IMG/VR virus record: IMGVR_UViG_3300017613_002319
Coordinates: 1-23,261 of that record
Reading direction: 5' to 3' (one strand)
Origin: a virus
DNA: 23,261 nt
The stretch's first letter is position 1; each line of letters opens with the position of its first letter. Position numbers and translations under genes: made by a program. This document shows positions 7,495 through 14,904 of the stretch, one piece after another. The notes below the pieces were generated by a model. It had not been told where the DNA came from. It worked only from the letters and a program-made list of their open reading frames with translations, and did not search any database.

Positions 7495-9441
7495 ATGGCA
7501 GCTATCGCGATGGGCAGAAATAGGGGAAAGAGTAAGCCTTCATACACAACTCACTATGATTATGACTATCCTAATGGGCTTAAACTTAGACCTGGAAGTG
7601 AACTCCATGATGATTTGGTTAGTGAGGTAATAGATAGGGCTCAGGATAGTTGGGACCAGATGAGTAAGAGACATCCTCACTGGAGACTCTTGGATAGGAC
7701 TATGACCTCATATATTAGAGAGGATGAGGTAGAGAGACTCTTAAAGGATGAAGATGAGAGGGAACCTATATCTATAGTTATTCCATTTAGCTATGCTACT
7801 CTTGAGACTCTCCTCACATACCAAGTAGCTACATTCTTACAAGATCCTATCTTCCAATATGAGCCTTTTGAGCCTGGAGATACAATAAATGCTATCTTAC
7901 TTGAGAGCCTAGTTAGGCACCAAAGCATATGGGCTAAAATGGGGCTTAATATACATACTATGCTAAGGGATCAACTAATGTATGGCTTTGGGAGTGTTAC
8001 TCCTGGGTGGACGATTGAGAGAGGGTGGAGGACTAGGAAGCAAGCTACTGGGAGTATTAGTGCTCTTACTAATATGTTTAGGAAGACTGGAGAGAATAAG
8101 GTAAGAGAAGAGGCAATCCTTTATGAGGGAGGGGATCTAACCAATATTGATCCTTACTCTTGCTTACCTGATCCTAATGTGAGTATACATGAGGTAAAGA
8201 AGGGGGAGTTCTTTGGGTATATAGATCACACTAATTACCATGAACTCATACAGGATGAAGCTGAGGGAGAGTTTTTTAATGTTAAGTATCTCAAGGATAT
8301 AGATGCTAGAACTTCCCTCTTCACCCCTCAGGATGATAGGGATGTTAAGTATGATATTGATAGAGAGGGTTCCACTTATACTACAAATCCTGTAGATATT
8401 ATACCTATGTATATAAAAATAATTCCTAGTGATTGGGACTTAGGGGATAGTGATTATCCTGAAATTTGGAAGTTTGTGGTAGCTGGGGATACGGTACTTA
8501 TTGGGGCTGAACCTCTAAATATGGATTATAATACTTATCCTATTGTGATAGATGCCCCTGACTTTGATGGGTATAGTATTACTCCCACAAGTAGGATGGA
8601 GATAGTATATGGAATGCAGGATGTACTAAATTGGATGGTTAACTCCCACGTTCTTAATGTAAGAAAAACTATCAACGATATGCTGGTGGTAGATCCCTTC
8701 ATGATTAATATAGCGGATCTTAGAGATCCTGATAAAGCTGGGAAGATTATACGATTACGGAGGGCTGCATGGGGGAGAGGTGTTAAGGATGCTGTCCATC
8801 AGTTACAGGTACAAGATGTAACTAAGCAACACATAAAGGATTCTGGATTCTTGGTCGAGATGATGCAACAAGTGACTGCTGCTGTGGATAGTGTTATGGG
8901 AGTTATGAGAACTAGTGGGGAGCGGAGGAGTGCGACAGAGAGTAGAGGAGCCACTATGGGAGCCTTATCTAGACTTGAGAGAAGTGCTAAGGTAAGCTCC
9001 ATAATGGCTATGCATGATCTCGCATATATGCTTGCTGTCCAAACTCAACAACTTATGTCGGAGGAAAGGTATGTCCAGATTGTCGGAAGGAATCAGGAAA
9101 TACTTCTTAACGAGTACGGAGTGGATAGTACCAGGGTGCCTGTTAGCCCTCTTGATATCTTGGTTGATTTTGACGTTGTGCCTAAGGATGGTTCTAACCC
9201 ACGGCATGTGGATACAGAGTCTATGATCCAGATGTTTCAAGTAATAGCGGCTAATGAAGGACTAGCTCAGAAGTTTGATATGTTTAGGATGTTTGAACAT
9301 ATTGCGAGAGGGAGTGGCGCTACCAATATTCAAGACTTTAGGGCTAAAGGTGGGAGTGTTGGGATAGGTAGTGATCAAGATGTAGAGAGGGAAGCTGGAG
9401 CAGGAAACCTTATTGATATAAAGGAGGCTATGAATGGATGA
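7495..9441 (+). CDS. Portal protein
   Basis: A 648-residue protein. The start is ATG 7495 with GAGGAG seven bases upstream; ATG 7491 is out of frame. Its size, order (after terminase and before scaffold and capsid) and content fit podovirus portals. The N-terminal half contains HPHWRLLDRTM and SYATLETLLTYQVATFL, with a long helical central region about residues 370-520 (DVLNWMVNSHVLNVRKT ... RSATESRGATMGALSRLERSAK). The last part is rich in short helices. Portals form the dodecameric DNA gate at one vertex and bind the terminase during packaging and the adaptor afterwards. The stop overlaps the next start as ATGGATGA, indicating coupled translation. No defect is seen. Confidence 0.88.
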   Translation: MAAIAMGRNRGKSKPSYTTHYDYDYPNGLKLRPGSELHDDLVSEVIDRAQDSWDQMSKRHPHWRLLDRTMTSYIREDEVERLLKDEDEREPISIVIPFSYATLETLLTYQVATFLQDPIFQYEPFEPGDTINAILLESLVRHQSIWAKMGLNIHTMLRDQLMYGFGSVTPGWTIERGWRTRKQATGSISALTNMFRKTGENKVREEAILYEGGDLTNIDPYSCLPDPNVSIHEVKKGEFFGYIDHTNYHELIQDEAEGEFFNVKYLKDIDARTSLFTPQDDRDVKYDIDREGSTYTTNPVDIIPMYIKIIPSDWDLGDSDYPEIWKFVVAGDTVLIGAEPLNMDYNTYPIVIDAPDFDGYSITPTSRMEIVYGMQDVLNWMVNSHVLNVRKTINDMLVVDPFMINIADLRDPDKAGKIIRLRRAAWGRGVKDAVHQLQVQDVTKQHIKDSGFLVEMMQQVTAAVDSVMGVMRTSGERRSATESRGATMGALSRLERSAKVSSIMAMHDLAYMLAVQTQQLMSEERYVQIVGRNQEILLNEYGVDSTRVPVSPLDILVDFDVVPKDGSNPRHVDTESMIQMFQVIAANEGLAQKFDMFRMFEHIARGSGATNIQDFRAKGGSVGIGSDQDVEREAGAGNLIDIKEAMNG

Positions 9442-9697
9442 TATAGATCTTAGCTTGGATGAGATGGAAGATTTTATAAATTCTAAAGGGTGGAAGTTTT
9501 TCCATCAAGAGTTTAATAAGGAGCTCCAGAATCTCAAGAATGATTGTGTGAGTAAGGTTAATATTAGATTGTATAGAGCTCAGGGTGGGGTTAAGACTCT
9601 AGAGAGAGCTATGGACTTACCCCAGCAATATATAGAGATCGCCCAAGAGCTTATTAAAGCAGACCTTCCGGATGAGGAGGAACAAGATGTCAGTTGA
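9434..9697 (+). CDS. Small acidic helical protein between portal and scaffold
   Basis: An 87-residue protein whose ATG at 9434 overlaps the portal stop by eight bases, with AAGGAGG (9421-9427) just upstream. It begins with an acidic segment (DDIDLSLDEMEDF), is probably all-helical (FHQEFNKELQNLKNDCVSKVNIRLYRAQ) and ends DLPDEEEQDVS. Several podoviruses have a tiny gene in this place, but I cannot assign a family. A portal- or scaffold-associated role is inferred from position only. It overlaps the next gene by 11 bases. Confidence 0.65.
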   Translation: MDDIDLSLDEMEDFINSKGWKFFHQEFNKELQNLKNDCVSKVNIRLYRAQGGVKTLERAMDLPQQYIEIAQELIKADLPDEEEQDVS

Positions 9698-10184
9698 TGC
9701 AACTAAACCGTTAGATAGTGAAATGCTTGATACTTATGCAGGTTATATTAGAGACTTAGCTACACAGGTAAATGCTAATATAACTGCTATAGGTCTCTTA
9801 AGTGCTATCCCTTTATTTAAGGATTTTAATTTAGCTGCTACTGGGGATATAGATACTGATGGGACTGATATTCAAGATGTATTCTTGGAAGTGATTAGAA
9901 TTCAATCTACTGGTGGAAGCTATGATATTCAAAGTATTATTAATGGAAGGGAAGGTATGATTAAGATCTTCTATGTTGCGGAAGATGTTAATACTATAAC
10001 TTTCTTACATGATAGTGGAGCTGGAGCTGGGCAAGGTTCTTTAGGAGATCTTATCCTTAATGGAGAGAATGATCTAGAGGCGGCTCAGCATGATATTATA
10101 GCTTTTGTTAATTTGGATGGAGATGCAGGTGTTAGTGAAGATGGCACCTGGCGGGAACTTTTTAGGAGCTTATGGTATGGATAA
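9687..10184 (+). CDS. Putative virion beta-knob (fibre-type) protein
   Basis: The start is ATG 9687, with GAGGAGG at 9674-9680, giving 165 residues; an upstream ATG at 9672 would put the start before that site. A helical N-terminus (about 1-40: DSEMLDTYAGYIRDLATQVNANI) is followed by a beta-rich domain with IQSIINGREGMIKIFYVAEDVNTITFLH and ending GTWRELFRSLWYG. This layout, a short helical stalk plus a small beta domain with a glycine-rich turn and a final aromatic strand, resembles trimeric knob domains in phage head or tail fibres. The position inside the head module suggests a head fibre or decoration protein, but no family name can be given with certainty. Confidence 0.6.
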   Translation: MSVDATKPLDSEMLDTYAGYIRDLATQVNANITAIGLLSAIPLFKDFNLAATGDIDTDGTDIQDVFLEVIRIQSTGGSYDIQSIINGREGMIKIFYVAEDVNTITFLHDSGAGAGQGSLGDLILNGENDLEAAQHDIIAFVNLDGDAGVSEDGTWRELFRSLWYG

Positions 10185-10207
10185 CTATGGTTAAAAATTA
10201 AACAGAG
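10185..10207 (+). repeat. 23-bp palindromic element, copy 4 (with compensating change)
   Basis: CTATGGTT, spacer AAAAATT, then AAACAGAG. It abuts the TAA stop of the knob-protein gene. Compared with the consensus GTTC...GAAC, the inner pair C:G is replaced by T:A on both sides, so pairing is kept at that position; a second change (T to G) is uncompensated. Confidence 0.8.
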
Positions 10208-10225
10208 GTAATGAAAGGAGAAGTG

Positions 10226-11134
10226 ATGGGAAATAAAGTAGATGAACCTGATGGTATTTTGGATGGTAGAGAGGAAGCTCTAGATGGGGAGGGCTTAGAT
10301 GATGTTATGGATATGGAACCTAGAGATACTAATGCCTCAAAAGACGACTCCGGAGATCCTCAAGATGGGCAGGAAGAGGAGCCAGTGGAAGAGGAAGAAG
10401 AAGAGGAAGATGGAGAAGGAGGAGATGAAGAGTTTGAGGATGGAGAAGGAGATGAAGGTGCAGAAGAGGAAGATGGAGATGATGATGAAGAAGGAGGAGA
10501 AGAATCTGAAGAGGAGCCTAGTAAGGGTGATACTGTCACACTTACAGTAGAGGAACATGCTGCACTTTTGAGTCAGATTAATGATCTTGCTGGGGAGAAG
10601 ACTAAAGAGATAGATCTTACTAAAGTTCCAAAGAGAGAAGATCTAGAGGCTGATGAGCCTAATCTAGACTTGCCTGAGGGGGAGGTATTCTTTAAAGATG
10701 AAGAGGCTTTGGATGAGGTTCTTACTGATGTTAAGTCTGCTAATGAATTCTTTGGGAATGTACTAAAGAAAGGTCAGGAGCAAGTACTTAGATCTCTTCC
10801 AACTTTGGTTGGTAAGATGATAGAGAAACGAACTGTTTTACAGTCTGCAGCCTTGGCTTTTTATAAAGGTAATGAGGATCTCAGACCATATGGAAAGCTT
10901 GTTGAACTCGTCACCACACAGTTGGCTTCTGAGGATCCTAATAAGCCGATAGATGAGTTACTTGGTGATGTAGCGGTAGAGGTGAGAACTAGATTAAATC
11001 TTAAGAAAAAGGCTATTAAGAAAAAAAGTAATTCTAATAAGTCTGGAGTACATAAGAAAAAATCTAGGTCTAGGAAATCAAAAGTAGGTCCGAAAATGAC
11101 GGATCTAGAGAAAGAAGTAAATGACTTAATGTAA
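10226..11134 (+). CDS. Scaffolding protein (acidic, head assembly)
   Basis: The start is ATG 10226, chosen for AAGGAG at 10215-10220. ATG 10211 is possible, but AGAGG ends only two or three bases before it. The product has about 302 residues. Residues about 45-100 are almost entirely Glu, Asp and Gly. A helical middle part follows (TVEEHAALLSQINDLAGE and later DEVLTDVKSANEFFGNVLKK). The tail is strongly basic (repeated Lys/Arg/Ser at about 257-288), ending in a short acidic-basic helix (DLEKEVNDL). An acidic, helix-rich protein with a basic C-terminus lying between portal and capsid is the usual scaffold pattern, with the basic tail binding the capsid lattice. The assignment rests on composition and synteny. 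Confidence 0.75.
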   Translation: MGNKVDEPDGILDGREEALDGEGLDDVMDMEPRDTNASKDDSGDPQDGQEEEPVEEEEEEEDGEGGDEEFEDGEGDEGAEEEDGDDDEEGGEESEEEPSKGDTVTLTVEEHAALLSQINDLAGEKTKEIDLTKVPKREDLEADEPNLDLPEGEVFFKDEEALDEVLTDVKSANEFFGNVLKKGQEQVLRSLPTLVGKMIEKRTVLQSAALAFYKGNEDLRPYGKLVELVTTQLASEDPNKPIDELLGDVAVEVRTRLNLKKKAIKKKSNSNKSGVHKKKSRSRKSKVGPKMTDLEKEVNDLM

Positions 11135-11158
11135 CTAATAACTTTGGAGGTTTATATT

Positions 11159-11926
11159 ATGAGACGACTTTTTGATGATGATTCTGTAGTTAATGATTTC
11201 AAATCGGTGGTATTTACAGATACCCCTTACCAGATTAATGTTCACGAGAGAAAGGTTTATGTGGACTCTACTGCTGGGGCTATCAGTGTGTACTTGCCGG
11301 ATGTAGTTGAGGCTAAGGGAAGGGTCTATACAATTGAGGTTCCTTATGGGGAGGCTCAGGATACGGTTACTATAGATTCTAAGGGAGCTCAGAATGATTC
11401 TAGAGGTTGGCCTGCTGCAGGTTACGCTATGGATATGGATGATGATTTTATGGTTTTCTATTCCGATGGTGATAGGTGGGCTGTGATTGATGGAACTAAG
11501 GGTGTGATTGAGAGAGAGGACATGCACATTGAGGGCCATCTTAGAGTTGAGGAGATTGTTATTACTAACACTGAACAAGCTACTGTTGCTGCTGGGCATG
11601 TAACTATTACAGCAGCTCAAATTCTAGGTGGTGTAATTAAAGGTGATCCTGAAGGTGCTGTTAACTGGACACTTCCAACTTCAGCCCTTATGGTAGCTGC
11701 TGTACCTGGGGCTAAGAATGGGGATACTTTTAGGTGCCTTCTCATAAATAATGGGACTGGTGGTGCCGCTGAGGCGATTACTATTGTAGCTGGTACGGAT
11801 AGTACTCTTTATGGAGTGGCTGCGACTGTTACTGAAGGTACTACTGAAATTGCAGAGTTGATTATTAGGCTTACTGATGTAAGTGCATCTGAAGCATATG
11901 ATGTCTTTCTTATTACTGATGGTTAA
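11159..11926 (+). CDS. Head decoration or capsid fibre protein, two beta domains
   Basis: The start is ATG 11159 with GGAGG at 11146-11150; a TTG further upstream lies in front of that site and is rejected. The product has 255 residues. The N-terminal 120 residues are paralogous to the next gene: RLFDDDSVV, DSTAGAISV, LPDV, AKGRVYTIEV and an ending FMVFYSDGDRWAVI. A linker of about 30 residues leads to a second beta domain (residues about 145-255) with WTLPTSALMVAAVPGAKNGD, ITIVAGTDSTLYG and a final YDVFLI strand. This second domain resembles those of phage head-fibre or decoration proteins next to capsid genes. It probably sits on the capsid exterior. Its position just before the capsid gene supports this. 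Confidence 0.65.
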   Translation: MRRLFDDDSVVNDFKSVVFTDTPYQINVHERKVYVDSTAGAISVYLPDVVEAKGRVYTIEVPYGEAQDTVTIDSKGAQNDSRGWPAAGYAMDMDDDFMVFYSDGDRWAVIDGTKGVIEREDMHIEGHLRVEEIVITNTEQATVAAGHVTITAAQILGGVIKGDPEGAVNWTLPTSALMVAAVPGAKNGDTFRCLLINNGTGGAAEAITIVAGTDSTLYGVAATVTEGTTEIAELIIRLTDVSASEAYDVFLITDG

Positions 11927-11949
11927 CCATGAGCTAGGAGGTATATATT

Positions 11950-12276
11950 ATGGCTCAAATGATTAGAATGTTTGATGATGATAGTGTTGTAGATAGTCGC
12001 CTAGATTTGACGGCTGCTGCAACATTAGAGATATATCAACAAATGGTGCATTGTGATAGTACCGCTGGTGCATTTAGTGTAACTCTTCCTAATGTCTCTC
12101 AGGCTAAAGGGAGAGTGTTTGTAATATCACTAGATACTGATAATGGAAACGTTACTGTTCAGGATCAAGATGAGGCATTTCTCTGGTCAGATTTAGTAAT
12201 GACTGCGGCTAATGATTTTGTCTGTCTTATGAGTAACGGTGAGATGTGGATAGTTCTTAATGAGCTAACTACCTAA
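11950..12276 (+). CDS. Short decoration-like protein, paralogue of the upstream gene
   Basis: A 108-residue protein starting at ATG 11950 with AGGAGG upstream at 11936-11941. It aligns along its whole length with the N-terminal domain of the preceding protein: RMFDDDSVV, CDSTAGAFSVTLPNV, AKGRVFVISL and FVCLMSNGEMWIVL. It lacks the second domain. This is a tandem duplication in which one copy kept, or gained, a C-terminal knob. It likely occupies a similar capsid site, perhaps competing or alternating with its longer neighbour. It has a similar upstream context to both neighbours (GGAGG followed by an AT-rich spacer ending TTATG). Confidence 0.65.
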   Translation: MAQMIRMFDDDSVVDSRLDLTAAATLEIYQQMVHCDSTAGAFSVTLPNVSQAKGRVFVISLDTDNGNVTVQDQDEAFLWSDLVMTAANDFVCLMSNGEMWIVLNELTT

Positions 12277-12303
12277 ACTTGATACTTTTGGAGGAATATA
12301 ATT

Positions 12304-13596
12304 ATGGGTATTTTAGGACTTATTGGAAATGCTGATTGGGCAACTGATGAAAGACCGAAGAATTGGAGAGAGGGTATTCTTAGGTTGTATCCTAATGGGG
12401 ATGCTCCCTTGACAGCTCTTTTGGCGAAGTTGAAAACTAAACCTACTAACGATCCTGAGTTTAACTGGTGGACGAAGGAGATGAGTTCTCAGATCGCAAC
12501 CTTGGTGGCAGATTCTAATGTATATACTGATGTAGCGCTCTCTAGTGCTTATGCTTCTGGTGGTACAGCGGGAGATACTCTCTATACCAAGATGACTCTT
12601 GCTGAGGTTCAGAACTTTAGAGAGGGTCATATTGTAATGTGGAGGTCAACTGGTGAGGAACTTGTAACCTGTGTTGGTAGGGTTACTGGCGTGGTACAGA
12701 ATGGAGCTAGTTCATATGTATCTGCAGCCTTGCTTGAGGATGATGATGCTGGAACGGAGAATATCTCTGATTGTGAGATCCTCCAGATTATAGGTAACGC
12801 TAATGCTGAGGGTGCTGAGATGCCTGATGCGGTGAGTTACCGTCCGACCAAGGTAAGGAATTATACTCAAATCTTTAGGACTCCTTTGAGTATTGCTCGT
12901 ACGGCCAGGAAGACTAACCTTAGGACTGGTGATCAGTATAAAGAACTTAAGAGGGAAGCTCTTGAGATGCACTCTGTGGAAATGGAGAAAGCATTCTTGT
13001 GGGGGATTCCTACTGAGGGTACTGGTGCTAATGGTAAGCCTCTTAGGACTACTTGTGGTCTCATCCCTGCTATATTAGGTAAGGATCTTGAAGGGGATGG
13101 TTCTACTGCGGTTGGTACTACCGCTGACTTTGCGGGTGGTACGTGGCTGACTGGTGGGGAGATCTGGCTTAATGAGCAGCTTGAGGCTATTTTTAGGTAT
13201 GGAAGTGATGAGAGACTTTGCTTTATTGGTTCTGAAGCTCTCTTGGCTATCCAGATCGCGGCAGCTGCTGGAGGAACTGTCCAGCTTAATCCTGGGGCCA
13301 GTGTTTATGGTATTAAGGTTATGGAGTGGATTACTCCTTTTGGGGTTATATATCTCAAACGGCATCCTCTCTTTTCCTATACTGCCATTGATAGGTGTAC
13401 AATGCTCCTGTTTGAGCCTTCTATGCTGGTGGAGAGGCCGATAGATGATACTGCCTTCTACGCTGATAAGAATGAGAAGTCTCGTTCTGGACGTAGGCGT
13501 GTTGATGGTACTGATGAGGAATTCCTGACGGAGTCGGGGCTTGAGTTTCACTTCCCGAAGACGGCTGGATACCTCTTGGGTGTACAAGGTGACTAA
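12304..13596 (+). CDS. Major capsid protein (HK97-like, SU10/DUF5309-type)
   Basis: A 430-residue protein starting at ATG 12304, with TTTTGGAGG at 12287-12295. The N-terminus WREGILRLYPNGDAPLTALLAKLKT resembles the start of the DUF5309/SU10-type major capsid family. The later part has a long-helix-like segment SIARTARKTNLRTGDQYKEL, an A-domain-like stretch and a conserved-looking end (DGTDEEFLTESGLEFHFP). Length, location after the scaffold and decoration genes, and a strong hairpin right after it all fit a highly expressed capsid gene. Base composition differs from neighbours: I count 31 CpG here, against four in the 769 bases at 18601-19369, and more CGN arginine codons. No frameshift product is evident. 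Confidence 0.87.
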   Translation: MGILGLIGNADWATDERPKNWREGILRLYPNGDAPLTALLAKLKTKPTNDPEFNWWTKEMSSQIATLVADSNVYTDVALSSAYASGGTAGDTLYTKMTLAEVQNFREGHIVMWRSTGEELVTCVGRVTGVVQNGASSYVSAALLEDDDAGTENISDCEILQIIGNANAEGAEMPDAVSYRPTKVRNYTQIFRTPLSIARTARKTNLRTGDQYKELKREALEMHSVEMEKAFLWGIPTEGTGANGKPLRTTCGLIPAILGKDLEGDGSTAVGTTADFAGGTWLTGGEIWLNEQLEAIFRYGSDERLCFIGSEALLAIQIAAAAGGTVQLNPGASVYGIKVMEWITPFGVIYLKRHPLFSYTAIDRCTMLLFEPSMLVERPIDDTAFYADKNEKSRSGRRRVDGTDEEFLTESGLEFHFPKTAGYLLGVQGD

Positions 13597-13606
13597 CCTT
13601 TAATAT

Positions 13607-13632
13607 GGGTGGGCCTCTTCGGGGGCTCACCT
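13607..13632 (+). terminator. Strong UUCG-capped hairpin after the capsid gene
   Basis: The 5' arm GGTGGGCCTC (13608-13617) pairs fully with GGGGCTCACC (13622-13631) using two G-U pairs, around the loop TTCG (13618-13621). An extra G-U pair (13607/13632) is possible. A cUUCGg loop is unusually stable. It starts 11 bases after the capsid stop. No T-run follows, so it may be a partial terminator or an RNA-stability or processing hairpin rather than a classical intrinsic terminator. Confidence 0.75.
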
Positions 13633-13653
13633 ATCATCAAAAATTGAACAGAG
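13631..13653 (+). repeat. 23-bp palindromic element, copy 5 (degenerate left arm)
   Basis: CTATCATC, spacer AAAAATT, then GAACAGAG. The right arm is intact and supplies AGAGG for the gene at 13662; the left arm has decayed at two positions (G to C and T to A). Its first base is also the last base of the UUCG hairpin stem, so the two structures abut directly. It is not preceded by TAA, unlike the other intergenic copies. Confidence 0.75.
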
Positions 13654-13661
13654 GTATTTAT

Positions 13662-14429
13662 ATGAACTTGCTTGAAATAAGAACTAAGTTTATAGAGCTG
13701 AGTGGGAGGAGGGACCTTGCCACGATTGACTACCAGGATAATGGGGCTGATTTTTTTCTCAAAGCTGGGCAGAAGACGTTGGATAGATTCTTCGGAGGTG
13801 ACGGAACCGATACTATTCAACCAGCTAGAGTATTCAAGGCAATTGTTGCAGGTGATATCGGGGTCACCTTTGAAAATTGTCGAGCGATCAAAGAGGTGTG
13901 GATTGCTGATACTACTGCTCGCATGGAGTTAATTAAGAAAGACCTAGCATGGTTGCACTCTGAGGTGTTGACGGAACCTATATCTAATCTCGACCAAGAA
14001 ACACCATCCTACTGGTCTCCTGCCATGATTAGAATTACACCTGACCCCTCTGAACTCTCGGCTTCGGATCTTACAGCTATAGGTACTTTTATGGATTATG
14101 TAGCTGTGAACCAACACAGGTATAATGGAATAGTGTTTGGTCCTCCCGCGGATGGAGATTATACCATAGAGATTAGAGGACTCTTCTATTCCTTTTGGCC
14201 TAGTGCAGATACTGGTGAGAACTTTTGGACTTATCAGCATCCTGAGTTGTTAATTCAAGCAGGTATATATAAACTTGAAACTTTCATGAGGAACTCTGAG
14301 GGTATGAAGGATCTCTATGCAGCTCTCAAGTTGGAAGTGGAAGGAATAGATATGGATATAGTAGAACAACAAATGGCTGGAATAACTCAAATGGGGGACT
14401 ATCAAGATGCAGGTGATAAAGGGTGGTAG
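13662..14429 (+). CDS. Head-tail adaptor (connector) protein
   Basis: The start is ATG 13662 with AGAGG at 13650-13654. An in-frame ATG at 13605 is rejected because that stretch is the hairpin and repeat element. The product has 255 residues. A helical N-terminus (MNLLEIRTKFIELSGRRDL, then DFFLKAGQKTLDRFFGG) is typical of phage adaptors that bind below the portal. A beta-rich middle follows, and the C-terminal helical part includes HPELLIQAGIYKLETFMRN and a long charged helix. It would sit between portal and nozzle (T7 gp11 or P22 gp4-like role), which its order after the capsid gene supports. CpG content is high until about 14160, as in the capsid gene, then falls sharply. Confidence 0.7.
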   Translation: MNLLEIRTKFIELSGRRDLATIDYQDNGADFFLKAGQKTLDRFFGGDGTDTIQPARVFKAIVAGDIGVTFENCRAIKEVWIADTTARMELIKKDLAWLHSEVLTEPISNLDQETPSYWSPAMIRITPDPSELSASDLTAIGTFMDYVAVNQHRYNGIVFGPPADGDYTIEIRGLFYSFWPSADTGENFWTYQHPELLIQAGIYKLETFMRNSEGMKDLYAALKLEVEGIDMDIVEQQMAGITQMGDYQDAGDKGW

Positions 14430-14904
14430 GGTAGAAGAGCAGATAATATCTATAGATAAGATTCTTAAGAGTCTCTTAGATAGGAGTAAGTTTGAGAAGC
14501 AAAAGATTATTACTCCTCCTATTCCTATGTCTAGCTATAATGATGATGCTCATGAGAGCTTATTTAGGTATATGTTTAGGCTAGAGGGGATAATAGAAAA
14601 GCCTATGATTTATGTAGATACTCTTCCAAAAGAGGGAGCTCATTTATATATTGAGATACATAATGAAGTAGCTTCCTCAAGAAAGAGCTTTGTGATTGAT
14701 CAGGCTAAGAGAATTCTAACATTTAATTATAGAGTTGAAGTACATCCTGGGGATATGGTATCGGTGTCTATAGAGCCTATAGGAGAGAATGATAGTATTA
14801 TAGGGATATGGTTCTCTACTCTTTTTTATGTTAATAGTGAGATTAAGACTGAAGTTAGGAGAATAATAGATGAAGGAATTCCCTCAGAAGATAGAGATAG
14901 CTAA
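14407..14904 (+). CDS. Hypothetical protein between adaptor and nozzle genes
   Basis: A 165-residue protein with ATG 14407, GGGGGA at 14394-14399 upstream and a 23-base overlap with the adaptor gene. The N-terminal 40 residues are helical and charged (VEEQIISIDKILKSLLDRSKFEKQK). The rest looks like a beta domain (FRLEGIIEKPMIYVDTLPKEGAHLYIEIH ... VHPGDMVSVSIEPIG). Possibly a tail-assembly or collar protein, judging only from where it lies. It overlaps the next gene by 35 bases. No family is recognised. Confidence 0.65.
   Translation: MQVIKGGRVEEQIISIDKILKSLLDRSKFEKQKIITPPIPMSSYNDDAHESLFRYMFRLEGIIEKPMIYVDTLPKEGAHLYIEIHNEVASSRKSFVIDQAKRILTFNYRVEVHPGDMVSVSIEPIGENDSIIGIWFSTLFYVNSEIKTEVRRIIDEGIPSEDRDS

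Noticed and set aside
10299-10550. Met/Lys-rich + strand ORF inside the scaffold gene
   Set aside because: It is the alternate reading of the purine-rich acidic tract; the composition follows from GAA/GAG/GAT codons read out of frame.
13605-13661. Extended N-terminus for the adaptor from ATG 13605
   Set aside because: This stretch is the UUCG hairpin plus element copy 5, and ATG 13662 has the correctly placed AGAGG.
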